Notes: generated by a model from the letters alone, not told the origin. A DNA stretch of 64,000 nucleotides from Candidatus Vondammii sp. HM_W22 (GCF_022530855.2 NZ_CP099567.1:1488001-1552000); one strand, 5' to 3'; positions 27,959 to 38,393 are shown, counted from the stretch's first letter. Numbers and translations: made by a program.

Positions 27959-30256
27959 TTAGAAAGCTGTACCAAAGGTAAACTGGAAGGTTTCAGTTTC
28001 ATCTCCCGACTTTTTGTTCAAAGGAAAACCTAGACTCATGCCCAGTGCCCCCACCGGTGAGAGCCAGAACACTGACGCTCCTGAAGAATAGCGTAACTCC
28101 CCCAAATCAATGTCAGTACCACCACCCGTGTCGTATACATTACCTGCATCGACAAATAATCCCAAGCGTATGGTTCTCTCCATCAGCTTGAAAGGTGCCG
28201 GGAAAAACACCTCGGCGTTGGCAACCACTTTGACATTACCGCCCAATGGATCATTGTTATCATCCCGGGGCCCAAGACTGAAGTCCTTATAGCCACGAAC
28301 GGTCTTTATGCCGCCTCCGAAAAAGTTTTCCCAATAAGGCAGATGGCTAGTGTCACCGTATACATCCCCGTATGCAACATCCCCATTCAGTGCCATAGTT
28401 AACTTCTTGCCCAGAGGAAAGTAGTGTTTATGTTTGTAGGCGATCTTATAATAGGTGAGATCACTGCCGGGAAGTGTTGCTCTGGCTGAAAAACGCTGAA
28501 ATCCACCCTTGGTTGGCATCAGGGCTGAGTCCCGAGAATCACGAACCCAGCTGGTACCAATTTTAAAGTCGAGGAACGTGTCACCATTATCGGTTTGAAA
28601 CTGGGTAATCTCTGACGATGGTGTATCGCTCAGTTTAAAATCGGTGGAAACCAGATCCAGTGTCAGGTTGACGCGATCTGTCTCTGTCACCGGAAAACCG
28701 AAATTAACCCCCATGATGGCCGTATCTGTGATGTAGTTTGCTGTATCCACCTCATCAAAATCAGTACTCTTATAGCTCAGATTAAAGCCGCGGCTAATGC
28801 CATCCACTGTGTAGTAAGGGTTGGTATACCCGAGCTGATAGTGGGTATTGGAGTCACTGTTATCAAAAGCGAAAGATATTCGTTTACCTGTACCCAGAAA
28901 ATTTCTCTGACTGATCTTGGTACTGAATATAATGCCAGAGGATTGTGAAAAACCCAGCCCAGCTACCAGATTACCCATGGGCTTCTCAACAACGCTAATA
29001 TTAACATCCACCTGATCTGTCGATCCTGGGACGGCCGAAGTCTTCATATTCACTTCATCAAAGTAGCCCAATCGCTTCAAGCGCTCCCGGGAAAGGCGAA
29101 CCCGGTCTCCAGAGAACCACGCCGCCTCGAACTGCCTCATCTCACGCCGCAGTACTTCATCACGGGTGCTGGTATTACCGCGCATAGTGATCCGGCGCAC
29201 ATAGACCCGTTTACCGGGGTCGACAAAATAGGTGATTTTAACCTGCTTCTTCTCTTCATCTATTTCCGGAATGCTGTTAACGTTGGCAAAAGCATATCCG
29301 TTATCACTCAGCAGCTTATTAACCCGTTCCGCGCTACCAACAATCTCCTTGCGTGAAAATATTTCACCCCGGATGAGATGAATCAGTGGAAAATACTTCT
29401 CCTTCTTCACTATCAGGTCACCAGCCAAGTTGATATCACTGATGGTATAAACATCGCCTTCAGCAATATTAACCCTTACGTAGATGTCCTTCTTGTCCGG
29501 GGTGATCGAGACCTGTGTTGAGGTAATTTTAAAATTGATATAGCCACGATCAAGATAGAACGAGCGAAGTTTTTCCAGATCACCGGAAAGGGCCTGTTTA
29601 GAGTACTGATCGTCTTTGGTGAAAGTAGAGAGAAACCCGGTGGTACTTAGAGAGAATTGATCCAGCAACTCATCCTCTTCAAAGGAGGTATTACCGATAA
29701 TATTTATCTTTTTGATACGAGCCGTCTGGCCTTCAGAAATATCGATATTGACCGCCGCTCGGTTTCGCTCCAGCGGTATCACTGTGGAATCGAGTTTCAC
29801 ACCATACTTACCCTGATTGAAGTATTGGCGACTCAACTCCTGCTCGATCTTATCCAGAATGGAGCTATTGAACACCCGGCCCTCTGCCAGCCCGATATCC
29901 TTCAGTGCCAGCAGCAGCTGTTCAGTTTCCATAGATTTATTGCCTTCGATCTCAATTTTGGCAATAGCAGGTCGCTCACGGACAGAAACGATCAGCACAT
30001 CCCGTTCCCGTTCCAATCGCACATCCTTAAAGAAACCGGTCTTAAAAAGAGCACGAATGATAAAGCCGGTCTCTTCCGCCTCTATCTCCTGGCCGATCCC
30101 AACCGGCAGATAATTAAATACCGTGCCAGCAGATATGCGCTGGAGTCCTTCGACTCGTATATCCTTAATCACAAAACTCTCTGCTGCGACTGACAATGGC
30201 AAAGCCAGTACACATAGCAAAAGAAGATGCTGAATGCTCTTTATAATTAAGTTCAT
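27959..30256 (-). CDS. bamA: Outer-membrane protein assembly factor BamA
   Basis: BamA inserts beta-barrel proteins into the outer membrane. The 765 residues show a signal peptide (about 1-25), five POTRA domains (about 26-345, from FVIKDIRVEGLQRISAGTVF to the fifth near KRVYVRRITMRGNTSTRDE) and a 16-strand barrel. Barrel loop 6 has VRGY in GGIKTVRGYKDFSLG, and the last residues FQFTFGTAF end in Phe as outer-membrane proteins do. In most relatives the next gene upstream is rseP. Here 2.3 kb with two insertion sequences lies between them. Confidence 0.97.
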   Translation of the reverse strand: MNLIIKSIQHLLLLCVLALPLSVAAESFVIKDIRVEGLQRISAGTVFNYLPVGIGQEIEAEETGFIIRALFKTGFFKDVRLERERDVLIVSVRERPAIAKIEIEGNKSMETEQLLLALKDIGLAEGRVFNSSILDKIEQELSRQYFNQGKYGVKLDSTVIPLERNRAAVNIDISEGQTARIKKINIIGNTSFEEDELLDQFSLSTTGFLSTFTKDDQYSKQALSGDLEKLRSFYLDRGYINFKITSTQVSITPDKKDIYVRVNIAEGDVYTISDINLAGDLIVKKEKYFPLIHLIRGEIFSRKEIVGSAERVNKLLSDNGYAFANVNSIPEIDEEKKQVKITYFVDPGKRVYVRRITMRGNTSTRDEVLRREMRQFEAAWFSGDRVRLSRERLKRLGYFDEVNMKTSAVPGSTDQVDVNISVVEKPMGNLVAGLGFSQSSGIIFSTKISQRNFLGTGKRISFAFDNSDSNTHYQLGYTNPYYTVDGISRGFNLSYKSTDFDEVDTANYITDTAIMGVNFGFPVTETDRVNLTLDLVSTDFKLSDTPSSEITQFQTDNGDTFLDFKIGTSWVRDSRDSALMPTKGGFQRFSARATLPGSDLTYYKIAYKHKHYFPLGKKLTMALNGDVAYGDVYGDTSHLPYWENFFGGGIKTVRGYKDFSLGPRDDNNDPLGGNVKVVANAEVFFPAPFKLMERTIRLGLFVDAGNVYDTGGGTDIDLGELRYSSGASVFWLSPVGALGMSLGFPLNKKSGDETETFQFTFGTAF

Positions 30257-30495
30257 GTTTTATTTAATTACTTGATTTTTATAGTTATTCAATAAATCAA
30301 CAACCGATTATCCTGTAATAAGCCCACTTTGCAAAAAGAAAGCAGACGAATCATCGTTCCCAGATTCTCGTGATCGAATTGCAGATGGAAAAACCTTTGA
30401 TAATACCGTCAAACACTCCATCGTCCTTAAAGCTATCGGAATGGGGCAACAGTATAAAGCGCGCCTCAAAAAAAAGCATTACCCCCCTACTCCAT

Positions 30496-30531
30496 AAGGT
30501 AACTGAATCAGGTACCTAATTCAGTTACCTT
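30496..30531. promoter_or_regulatory. 36-base palindrome upstream of bamA (role unknown)
   Basis: AAGGTAACTGAAT at 30496-30508 and its exact reverse complement ATTCAGTTACCTT at 30519-30531 enclose ten bases that are themselves centred on AGGTACCT. Only one pair in the whole 36 bases fails to match. No T-run follows on either strand, so a simple terminator is less likely than an operator, a cruciform or an IS remnant. It lies 240 bases upstream of bamA and 14 bases from the ISL3 end. Confidence 0.6.
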
Positions 30532-30544
30532 CTACTAAAAAACT

Positions 30545-31813
30545 GGCTCTTCCCCTAGTCGAGTGGGTAAATATCACCCAACCACTCCCTCAGGATAAAG
30601 ATTCAGCCCTCCAAGATGGAAGTAGATTGCATTGGCAAATCGCTCCTTGTTGCGGAAACCTCTGCCACGCACTTTGATCATATTGATTCGGCTTTTGATA
30701 CCTTACTGCCGAACCATTATTTACTTCCAAAACAACAGCGTTTAATATTTCCCACAGATGATCCTTGATTGTTCCCGCCACTTTCTTGATTGGCTCCAGG
30801 CCACTGCGCACTGCCCATGACAACCACCGCTCCCAGTCTTTTCTTGCTCATGTCTTGCTGGCATAGCGCCAGAGTGACATGGCAAACTCTTTGATCGCCC
30901 AGGCGCGGGTAGCCTTCAGCGTGCTGTCACGTAGCGCCTTGAACCGTAATTCCTGTCTGCGCGCATACTCTCCGGGTTGCAGAGCCAGTCATACTGGCTG
31001 CCTTTAAGGTCCTCATAGCCATCAGCGCTTTGTGCTCTTGGCGACCTACCTTGTCCACTGCCTCACCGAGGTATTTGGCGACATGGCATTTACTAAAGAC
31101 AATCGTCTCTTCAGCCCCAGGCAGGCTTTCCCGTGTGGCATTGATAAGGCTGGCCACATATCCATGGAGACACTCTCTATCGCTTCTCGCTGCTCCTTTG
31201 TCAAACTTTCGTACCATGCTTTGAACGTGGCCTTTTTGCGGTCACTGCCCACGTGTAGCACTGTACCTGCATCCTGGTCTGATAAGACTGTTACATAATC
31301 ATGGAGTTTTTTGAAGACCGTCTCATCAATACCTATACGTGTTGGGCTAATCTCTGTTCTGCGTGCCAATCCTCATTTAACCGCTCGCTGCATAATTCCA
31401 TCAATGGCATTCCAACTCAGCCCCATCAATCGGGAGACTGACGAGATGGACATCTCTTTCAACCAATCGATCACCAGCGCCTCAAACATTGCAGTAAATC
31501 CAGAGCCCGGTTCCGCCCAAGGAACTGACACGGTGACTACCCCATGTTCTTCACGCTTCACCCTGGGCACACCTATCCAGGTGCCGCCAGCGGCGCTTGT
31601 GTGAGTCATAGCCCGGTGAGATCTGCCCACAGGTTGAACAACACTGCTTGGCGTCTGCCTCCTGCTCAACCTGTACCGTTACCTCTCCCTCTGACAGAGC
31701 CAACCCTACACTGCAAACCAGCCAAGGACTTTTGGTACCCAGGATCTGGGAGTATAGATCTTTATCTCTCATGGGGGTACGCTGATCTACCCACTCAATT
31801 AGGGTGAAGAGCC
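30545..31813 (-). mobile_element. ISL3-family insertion sequence, inactive
   Basis: The ends GGCTCTTCCCC (30545) and, inverted, GGGTGAAGAGCC (to 31813) match. They are flanked by TAAAAAACT on the left and TAAAAACT on the right, i.e. an 8-base target duplication with one A added. The transposase on the minus strand starts with a zinc-finger domain (residues with CCSTCGQISPGYDSHKRRWR) and continues through the DDE core (PTRIGIDETVFKKLHDYV, SVSMDMWPA) to EPIKKVAGTIKDHLWEILNA. It is split into at least five frames, so it is dead. The size, 1269 bases, suggests little was lost. Confidence 0.8.
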
Positions 31814-31857
31814 TAAAAACTCCACCTGTTACAAGCTGCAATTGATCGGCAATCCAA

Positions 31858-31889
31858 ACAATCGCAGTACAGGTTGGTACTGCGATTGT
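31858..31889. promoter_or_regulatory. Perfect 13-bp hairpin between the two IS elements
   Basis: ACAATCGCAGTAC at 31858-31870 pairs perfectly with GTACTGCGATTGT at 31877-31889 around a six-base loop (AGGTTG). On the minus strand, the direction of rseP transcription, the stem is followed by TTGGATT, a poor T-run; on the plus strand there is none. It could act as a weak terminator behind rseP or be a leftover of another element. The 31814-31912 spacer contains nothing else. Confidence 0.45.
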
Positions 31890-31912
31890 AAAGCCCAACA
31901 ACAAATCAATAA

Positions 31913-32583
31913 GGGGCTGTCCTAGTTAATCAACTAACTTTGTCTTTAACCTATTGATTCCGTTGTTTGAACTGACTTTCTGGATCACTGTTGTTAAATC
32001 GCCATTCACACTCCTTCAAAAAGAGATGAAAATGGCCTTTTGGTACACCGTTAAACTGACGCATATATCGCTTTGCCTGGTTCCAAACATTCTCTATTCT
32101 GTTAATGTGGTTAGGCTTGTTTGCGAATAGCTTACTGTAATTTATTCGATAAGTGCTTAAATTCTGAGACATCTAATGCTGTCGGGCTTTACCTGTTGCC
32201 TGATGATCGGCATTAATGTTCTGGCTTTAGCATCGGAAATAATAACAGTAAACACCTTACCGTTGCACTTTAACAAGCCAAATACAGGAACTTTATCGAC
32301 TGCACCTCGACCTCCTTTTCCTTTGCGCCTACCACCAAAATAACTTTCGTCTGCTTCTATTTCTCCGTCCAGCAATTCCAAATGCTCACTGTAATCATAG
32401 ATAACCTGTCTAAGTCGATGAAAGTAATATCCCGTCGTTATTTCATTGATGCCAACTAAAGAGGCGGCTGTTCGTGCTGTTGTACCCGCTACAAATAACT
32501 CGATTAATCGACTTTTGTTTGCACCTACTTAATCTGCTCTTTCCCACTTTGCCATCCTAGAATAATTTATCTAGGACAGCCAC
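31913..32583 (-). mobile_element. IS1595-family insertion sequence with intact target duplication, transposase dead
   Basis: Terminal repeats GGGGCTGTCCTAG (31913) and, inverted, GTGGCTGTCCTAG (ending 32583) are flanked on both sides by ATCAATAA (31905-31912 and 32584-32591), a perfect 8-base duplication, so this element arrived as a unit. The minus-strand transposase keeps the ISXO2-like DDE core (EIEADESYFGGRRKGKGGRG) and the end KPNHINRIENVWNQAKRYM. It has an in-frame TAA nine codons in and a small deletion plus frame changes near 32150-32170, so it cannot move by itself. Confidence 0.85.
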
Positions 32584-32613
32584 ATCAATAATTATTTATA
32601 CAATTCTCTTTAG

Positions 32614-33993
32614 TTATCCCAACAATCGGGCAAGATCGACATAAAACGCCAACCCCATAAGCGCCAACAGAAGCGCCATACCAATGCGCTGGCCCTGAGC
32701 CTGGGCCGCTTCTGAGAGTGGACTCCCCTTTACTGCCTCAACCAGGAAAAACAGCAGATGCCCGCCATCCAGTACTGGAATCGGTAATAGGTTCAACACG
32801 CCGAGACTGATGCTCACCAGAGCAAGAAACTTAAGGAACTGGATAGCGCCGTAGCTTGCCGTCTTGCCCGCTGTCTGGGCTATCGAGATGGGGCCACTCA
32901 GATTCTTGACCGATACCTCCCCTTTCAACATCTGGCCTAGCATTTTCAGCATAAAAACAGACATGTCCCAGGTTTTCGCTGTGGCCAAACCGATCGCTTC
33001 CACCGGACCGTAGCGCACCTCAACCCGGTACTGGTCGAAAAGATCTTCAGGTACATGTGGGCCTGCACCGATACGTCCGATCATTTTGCCATCCACTTCC
33101 CGGCTGCCGACGATCAAACCAATGGTCTCTGTCGCACCCTGCCGTTCAATCTCCAGGGTTGCAGGTTTCCCGGGAAGCACCTTGATCGCCTCCACCAGCT
33201 CATCCCAAACTTCAAGGGGCTTGCCATTAATCGCAAGAATCCGGTCACCGGACTGGATTCCAGCTCGCTCAGCCGCTTCGCCCGGCGCCAATTGATCGAT
33301 AACTGGTGGCACCTGGGGCCGTTTTGGCGTCAAACCAATGCGCTCAAGCAGCCGGCTATTCTCAGCCAATTCAATCAGTTGCCCGCCTGGCAACTGCCTA
33401 TCCTCTTCATAGCCATCGGCAACCCGCACTTTGACAGCAAGGTCATCACCACTGGCTGACTCGGTAAGCAGTCCGTAAACCACCATCTCCCAGGTGGTCG
33501 TTATTCTGTCGGCCACCGAAACAAACTCATCACCCGGCTGAAATCCGGCCTCTGCTGCGATAGACCCTTCGGCAACCGCTCCCACCAGAGGCCTTGCCCC
33601 CATATCACCGGCAACATTGATCAGCCAGAAAGCGAGGATTGCGAAAATAAAGTTAAATACGGGCCCTGCCGCCACGATAGCGGCACGCACCGGCAGTGAC
33701 TTGCGATTAAAAGAGCGCTCCAGCTCTTTTTCAGGAACCGCCCCTTCCCGCTCATCGAGCATTTTGACATAGCCACCAAGTGGAATGGCGGCCAGTACAT
33801 ACTCCGTGCCCTGATCTTCCGGGGTCGGACCGCGGCCACGAAAAGTCAGCAATGGCTTACCGAAACCGACAGAGAATCGCAGCACCTTGACGCCCAGCTT
33901 TCTGGCAACCCAGAAATGGCCAAACTCATGGACCGTAATCAGGATGCCAAGGGCAAGGATAAAAGAGAAAATAGTAAACAGCAGTGAATTCAT
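32614..33993 (-). CDS. rseP: Intramembrane site-2 metalloprotease RseP
   Basis: RseP cuts the anti-sigma factor RseA in the envelope-stress (sigma E) pathway and removes leftover signal peptides. The zinc motif HEFGH is at residues 22-26 within the first membrane helix, and the third ligand is in NLLPIPVLDGGH near residue 405. Two PDZ domains lie between (around 120-205 and 215-310, the second with IQSGDRILAINGKPLEVWDE). It is 459 residues, near the usual 450. It follows dxr by 10 bases; downstream the IS1595 element begins after about 30 bases. Confidence 0.96.
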   Translation of the reverse strand: MNSLLFTIFSFILALGILITVHEFGHFWVARKLGVKVLRFSVGFGKPLLTFRGRGPTPEDQGTEYVLAAIPLGGYVKMLDEREGAVPEKELERSFNRKSLPVRAAIVAAGPVFNFIFAILAFWLINVAGDMGARPLVGAVAEGSIAAEAGFQPGDEFVSVADRITTTWEMVVYGLLTESASGDDLAVKVRVADGYEEDRQLPGGQLIELAENSRLLERIGLTPKRPQVPPVIDQLAPGEAAERAGIQSGDRILAINGKPLEVWDELVEAIKVLPGKPATLEIERQGATETIGLIVGSREVDGKMIGRIGAGPHVPEDLFDQYRVEVRYGPVEAIGLATAKTWDMSVFMLKMLGQMLKGEVSVKNLSGPISIAQTAGKTASYGAIQFLKFLALVSISLGVLNLLPIPVLDGGHLLFFLVEAVKGSPLSEAAQAQGQRIGMALLLALMGLAFYVDLARLLG

Positions 33994-34003
33994 AATCGAA
34001 ACA

Positions 34004-35182
34004 TCAGACCAGTGAAGCTACTTTTTGTTCCGCGACAATTCGCGCCCTGGCATCCAGCCCCAAGAGTCCTTGCAGATCGAAACTGCCGGTTTCAGGCAGC
34101 GCTGATAGCGTATCCTCGATCACCCCGGCAATATCGGTGAACTTCAGCTTCCGCTGCAAAAATGCAGCCACGGCAATCTCATTGGCCGCATTGAGGATAG
34201 CCGGCATTCCGCCCCCTGATTCAATCACCCGGTAGGCCAGGGCCAGACAGGGAAAACGGTCCGTGTCAGGCAGTTCAAAGTCGAGTCTAGCCACATCAAA
34301 CAGATCGAGTGGGACGGCCCCTGAGGCCATTCGCTGCGGCCAGGCCAGAGCATGGGCGATCGGGGTACGCATATCGGGATTGCCCAACTGAGCCAAGACA
34401 GAACCATCGACATACTGAACCATGGAGTGAATAACGCTCTGGGGATGGAGCACCACCTGAATCTGCTCCGGCCGGGTGTGGAACAGCCAACAGGCCTCGA
34501 TCACCTCCAGTCCCTTGTTCATCATGGTGGCAGAGTCCACTGAGATTTTTCTACCCATATCCCAGTTGGGGTGAGCACAAGCCTGCTCCGGGGTCACATC
34601 GATCAGTTCATCCCGGGAAAGCTGGCGGAAAGGGCCGCCGGATGCCGTCAGCAGGATACGGCTTACTCCTACCGGTTCCAACCCACGCTCAAAACCGGGA
34701 GGCATGCACTGGAATACGGCATTGTGCTCACTATCAATGGGAAGTAACACAGAGCCGCTTCTCTCCACCGCCTCCATAAATAGCTGCCCGGAGACGACCA
34801 GTACCTCTTTATTGGCTAGGAGAATGCGCTTGCCCGCTTCCACTGCGGCCAGGGCGGGCAGCAGCCCTGCCGCCCCGACAATGGCTGCCATTACATAGTC
34901 GATCTGATCCAGTGCCGCAACCTGCTCAAGCCCGCCTACGCCTGCAAGCACATCGATCTTGAGACCGGCAGCTTTTATCCGGTGCTCCAGTTCGAGGGCA
35001 CTATCAGAATCGGCCATGACAGCGTAGGCAGGTAAAAATACCTGACACTGCCGGAACAGACCATCAACATCGCTATTCGCCGTCAGGGCAACTGCTCTAT
35101 ATTGGTTCGGATGACGGGCAACCACATCCAGGGTACTCACCCCAATGGAGCCTGTAGACCCCAATATAGTCAGTCCGATCAT
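34004..35182 (-). CDS. dxr: 1-deoxy-D-xylulose 5-phosphate reductoisomerase
   Basis: Dxr (IspC) makes 2-C-methyl-D-erythritol 4-phosphate with NADPH, committing carbon to isoprenoids, including the undecaprenyl chain made by uppS nearby. The N-terminal [13 protein letters not shown] binds [34 protein letters not shown] and the flexible loop [20 protein letters not shown], with the metal Asp/Glu residues, are all present in 392 residues. It overlaps cdsA by four bases. Confidence 0.97.
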   Translation of the reverse strand: MIGLTILGSTGSIGVSTLDVVARHPNQYRAVALTANSDVDGLFRQCQVFLPAYAVMADSDSALELEHRIKAAGLKIDVLAGVGGLEQVAALDQIDYVMAAIVGAAGLLPALAAVEAGKRILLANKEVLVVSGQLFMEAVERSGSVLLPIDSEHNAVFQCMPPGFERGLEPVGVSRILLTASGGPFRQLSRDELIDVTPEQACAHPNWDMGRKISVDSATMMNKGLEVIEACWLFHTRPEQIQVVLHPQSVIHSMVQYVDGSVLAQLGNPDMRTPIAHALAWPQRMASGAVPLDLFDVARLDFELPDTDRFPCLALAYRVIESGGGMPAILNAANEIAVAAFLQRKLKFTDIAGVIEDTLSALPETGSFDLQGLLGLDARARIVAEQKVASLV

Positions 35183-36000
35183 CTTCCGCCACCCAGCAAC
35201 AGTAGACCAAACATGAACACCGGTGCCACTGCGGTCAGGCTGTCGAGACGATCCAGCACCCCGCCGTGACCCGGCAGAATATTGCCACTGTCCTTGATGC
35301 CCGCCTGCCGTTTCAGCATGCTCTCAAACAGGTCACCCACCAACGAAATCACGCAGGCCAAAAGACAAAACAGGACAATCAGATAGGGTACACCGATCTC
35401 CGGGCGCAGCCATGCCAGCAGCCCGCCCCAAAGCGTCACACCGGCGAGAGCACCATAGACTCCTTCACGGGTCTTGCCAGGACTGATTAATGGCGCCAAC
35501 TTCACCCTGCCCCATTGGCGACCGGCAAAATAGGCACCGCTATCCGCCACCCAGGTAAGCGACATGGCAAACAGCAGAAGTAGCGGGCCATCTTCACTAT
35601 AACCATGGAGCGATATCAATGCAGCCCAGGCAGGAACCAACACCAAAATTCCCAACAGGGATTTTGTGAATCGCCCGGGGACAGGAGAACGTTCAGGCTG
35701 GTAACGGACAATTGCTAGGGTTATCAACAGCCACATAAAAGAGGAGGCCAAAAACAGCCAGTAAGCGCTCCCGGGCACCTGCAACAAAAGATAAGCGCCT
35801 ACCATACCCAGCAGCACTGACACCAGGAACAGTGCCTTCTCGCCAGCACCCTCCAGCATGGCAAATTTCATCCACTCTGCGGCCCCCAGTAGTAATATAC
35901 CGCCAAACAGGAAAGCCAGAACTGGCGTTGAAAGGTAGAGCACACCCGAAATGACCAGAGGCAGAAGAACCAGTGCTGTCAGGATTCGTTGAAAAAGCAT
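35179..36000 (-). CDS. cdsA: Phosphatidate cytidylyltransferase
   Basis: CdsA makes CDP-diacylglycerol from phosphatidate and CTP, the branch point of phospholipid synthesis. The 273 residues contain about eight hydrophobic helices. The family signature is near the C-terminus: [19 protein letters not shown], preceded by [19 protein letters not shown], with the metal-binding Asp residues. The gene overlaps dxr at its 3' end and follows uppS by nine bases. Confidence 0.96.
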   Translation of the reverse strand: MLFQRILTALVLLPLVISGVLYLSTPVLAFLFGGILLLGAAEWMKFAMLEGAGEKALFLVSVLLGMVGAYLLLQVPGSAYWLFLASSFMWLLITLAIVRYQPERSPVPGRFTKSLLGILVLVPAWAALISLHGYSEDGPLLLLFAMSLTWVADSGAYFAGRQWGRVKLAPLISPGKTREGVYGALAGVTLWGGLLAWLRPEIGVPYLIVLFCLLACVISLVGDLFESMLKRQAGIKDSGNILPGHGGVLDRLDSLTAVAPVFMFGLLLLGGGR

Positions 36001-36009
36001 ATTTTGTAT

Positions 36010-36789
36010 TCAGATCTCCGGATTTTCACCAGTAACCTGCTCGCTGGTCTTGCCGAATCTTCGCAGACGGCAGGAAAATGATCCCAGTGCCTGCAGGAAC
36101 TCATCGACTCTAAATTCAGGCCAGAGAAGATCGGTAAAATAGAGTTCGGCATAGGCCGATTGCCAAAGGAGAAAATTACTCAACCGCTGCTCGCCGCCAG
36201 TACGGATAAACAGGTCAGGATCAGGCAGGTCGGCAAAAGAGAGTTCTGATGAAATCAGCTCCTCTGTTACCTTTTCGGGCAACAGATCACCTTGCTTAAC
36301 ACGTTCAGCCAGTTTCCGCGCAGCCTCTGTTATATCCCACCTGCCACCATAGCTGGCAGCAATCTGAAGCACTAGCCCGGTGTTACCGGCCGTCGCGGCC
36401 TCAGCAGAAACGATCAGTTTTTGCAATTTATTGCTGAATGCACTCCGATCCCCGATGATGCGCAACTGGACATTATTCCGCTTAAGGCGTTTGACCTCCA
36501 TCTTAAGCGCAGCAACAAACAGTCCCATCAGCAGCCCTACCTCTTTTTCTGGACGTTTCCAATTTTCACTGCTGAAGGCAAACAGAGTCAGTACTTCGAT
36601 ACCGTGGTTTACGCACTGCTCGACACAGGTACGCACAGTTTTGACACCGGCTTTGTGGCCGGCATGGCGGGGTAGATGGCGCTGCTTGGCCCAGCGACCG
36701 TTCCCATCCATGATAATGGCGATATGCCTTGGTTTCCGGGAGGCAGTTGAGACCGGGTTCTCACCCTCTCCTTTTACCCCTTTAATCAT
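36010..36789 (-). CDS. uppS: Undecaprenyl diphosphate synthase
   Basis: UppS extends farnesyl diphosphate with eight isoprene units in cis geometry, giving the lipid carrier for peptidoglycan and O-antigen. The signature HIAIIMDGNGRWAKQRHLPR holds the catalytic Asp. LFAFSSENWKRP and the C-terminal DLFIRTGGEQRLSNFLLWQ are likewise diagnostic. I prefer the ATG at 36789 (GGGAG is ten bases upstream); the ATG at 36798 would leave almost no spacing. The following 190 bases before frr hold a small hairpin repeat. Confidence 0.95.
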   Translation of the reverse strand: MIKGVKGEGENPVSTASRKPRHIAIIMDGNGRWAKQRHLPRHAGHKAGVKTVRTCVEQCVNHGIEVLTLFAFSSENWKRPEKEVGLLMGLFVAALKMEVKRLKRNNVQLRIIGDRSAFSNKLQKLIVSAEAATAGNTGLVLQIAASYGGRWDITEAARKLAERVKQGDLLPEKVTEELISSELSFADLPDPDLFIRTGGEQRLSNFLLWQSAYAELYFTDLLWPEFRVDEFLQALGSFSCRLRRFGKTSEQVTGENPEI

Positions 36790-36910
36790 GCAACCCATAC
36801 TCCCTGATCAGTGCCCGTCCAGAAACGGCAGGCTCTGTGCCACGATTTCATTATTCCTGAACCCGCGCCGTTAGGATTTGCTGAAAAAGCATAATAACCT
36901 AATAACTACC

Positions 36911-36936
36911 GTCATTCCGGCACAGTCAGAAATGAC
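36911..36936. repeat. CGTCATTCCGGC hairpin repeat, copy 1
   Basis: GTCATTCCGGCACAGTCAGA followed by AATGAC forms a short imperfect stem. Related sequences lie at 38394-38421 (CATTCCAGC...GCCGGAATGACG) and 46694-46715 (CCATCATTCCGGC). The motif resembles the widespread GTCATTCC repeats of gammaproteobacterial spacers, by recall. Confidence 0.45.
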
Positions 36937-36990
36937 GAAGTATGCTCCTTTTTTCATTTTCACACTCTACGCAAAGAGCTAGAAAGAGCG

Positions 36991-37548
36991 TCAAATAGAC
37001 ATCAAGTCCTCTTCTTTCTCCGCCAGCAATTCATCAACACGTTTTACGCTCGCATCTGTCAGCTTCTGGACTATATCCTCGCCTTTATGCCCATCATCTT
37101 CAGAAATAAGCTTCTCTTTCATCAGATCCTTCAGGTCATGATTCGCATCGCGGCGAATATTGCGAACAGCAACCTTGGCGAGTTCAGCCTCATGGCGCAC
37201 CACCTTGATCAGGTCTCTGCGACGCTCTTCGGTGAGTGGTGGCAGGGGAACACGAATAACGGTACCGGCAGTATTGGGATTCAGACCAAGATCAGAGTTC
37301 ATGATCGCTTTCTCAACCGGCTGAACCATGGTCTTCTCCCAAGGAGAGATCGCCAGAGTCCTTGAATCTTCCACATTGATATTAGCCACCTGATTCAACG
37401 GTATATCCGAACCGTAATGGGCGACCATGACATGATCGAGCAAGCTGGGATGGGCTCGTCCTGTCCGCACTTTAGCCAACTCATGGACCAGCGCTTCCAT
37501 ACTCTTAGCCATACGGGTAGTGGCATCTTTTTTGACATCGTCGATCAT
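36991..37548 (-). CDS. frr: Ribosome recycling factor
   Basis: RRF, with EF-G, splits the post-termination ribosome. The 185 residues have the normal two-domain shape: the three-helix bundle with [20 protein letters not shown] and [15 protein letters not shown], and the family motif near the end, [20 protein letters not shown]. The Arg in RTGRA that contacts 23S rRNA is retained. The pyrH end is 68 bases upstream. Confidence 0.97.
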   Translation of the reverse strand: MIDDVKKDATTRMAKSMEALVHELAKVRTGRAHPSLLDHVMVAHYGSDIPLNQVANINVEDSRTLAISPWEKTMVQPVEKAIMNSDLGLNPNTAGTVIRVPLPPLTEERRRDLIKVVRHEAELAKVAVRNIRRDANHDLKDLMKEKLISEDDGHKGEDIVQKLTDASVKRVDELLAEKEEDLMSI

Positions 37549-37616
37549 TCCAATCTCCAGCTAAGGCTCAAACAACTTATTATTAACTTAGCAATTCAAT
37601 ATAGATACGGCGAGCA

Positions 37617-38333
37617 CTATAACTCAACCAAAGTTCCGATATCCTCACCCTGCGTCAATCGCATCAAGGCACCGGCATCGTTAATATTCATCACCCGAAG
37701 CGGCATCTCATTGTCACGGCACAACACAATAGCCGTAGCATCCATCACCTTCAACCCCTCGGAGAGAATCCGATCATAACTCAGACGGGAATAAAACTCA
37801 GCATCGGGATCTTTCATTGGATCGGCAGAGTAGATGCCATCAACCTTGGTCGCCTTGACCAGCAGATTCGCCTTGATCTCGATCGCTCTCAGGCTGGCAG
37901 CGGAGTCAGTAGTAAAGTAGGGGTTACCTGTGCCTGCTGCAAAAATAGCCACATCACCACGCTCCAGATGAGCAATGGCTTTATTCCTGATATAGGGTTC
38001 ACACACCTGATCAATTTTCAGCGCGGACATGGCGTGAGCGGCAACGCCGGTTTTCTGCAAGGCATCCCGCATCGCCAACGAGTTCATCACTGTAGCGAGC
38101 ATACCCATATGGTCGCCAGAGACACGATCGATCCCGGCTTTGGCAAGGCCCTCTCCGCGGAAGATATTCCCTCCCCCGATAACCATGCCCACCTGAATAC
38201 CCGCATCCACCAGCTCTTTTACATCGGTTGCCATTCGGGCAATAACGCCAGGATCAATGCCAAAATCGCCCTCCCCCATCAACGCCTCGCCGCTAAGTTT
38301 GAGCAGTATACGTTGGCAAATCAAGTCTGACAT
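37617..38333 (-). CDS. pyrH: UMP kinase
   Basis: PyrH phosphorylates UMP to UDP and is allosterically controlled by GTP and [23 protein letters not shown] near the N-terminus is the family phosphate-binding segment, with [20 protein letters not shown] and [20 protein letters not shown] in the UMP and ATP sites. The 238-residue length matches E. coli. It stands between tsf (144 bases) and frr in the conserved order. Confidence 0.97.
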   Translation of the reverse strand: MSDLICQRILLKLSGEALMGEGDFGIDPGVIARMATDVKELVDAGIQVGMVIGGGNIFRGEGLAKAGIDRVSGDHMGMLATVMNSLAMRDALQKTGVAAHAMSALKIDQVCEPYIRNKAIAHLERGDVAIFAAGTGNPYFTTDSAASLRAIEIKANLLVKATKVDGIYSADPMKDPDAEFYSRLSYDRILSEGLKVMDATAIVLCRDNEMPLRVMNINDAGALMRLTQGEDIGTLVEL

Positions 38334-38393
38334 ATCGACTCCGTTATGTTGAATCTGTTGTAACTATTTTAGTCCGCTCGAAACAGTATTGGC

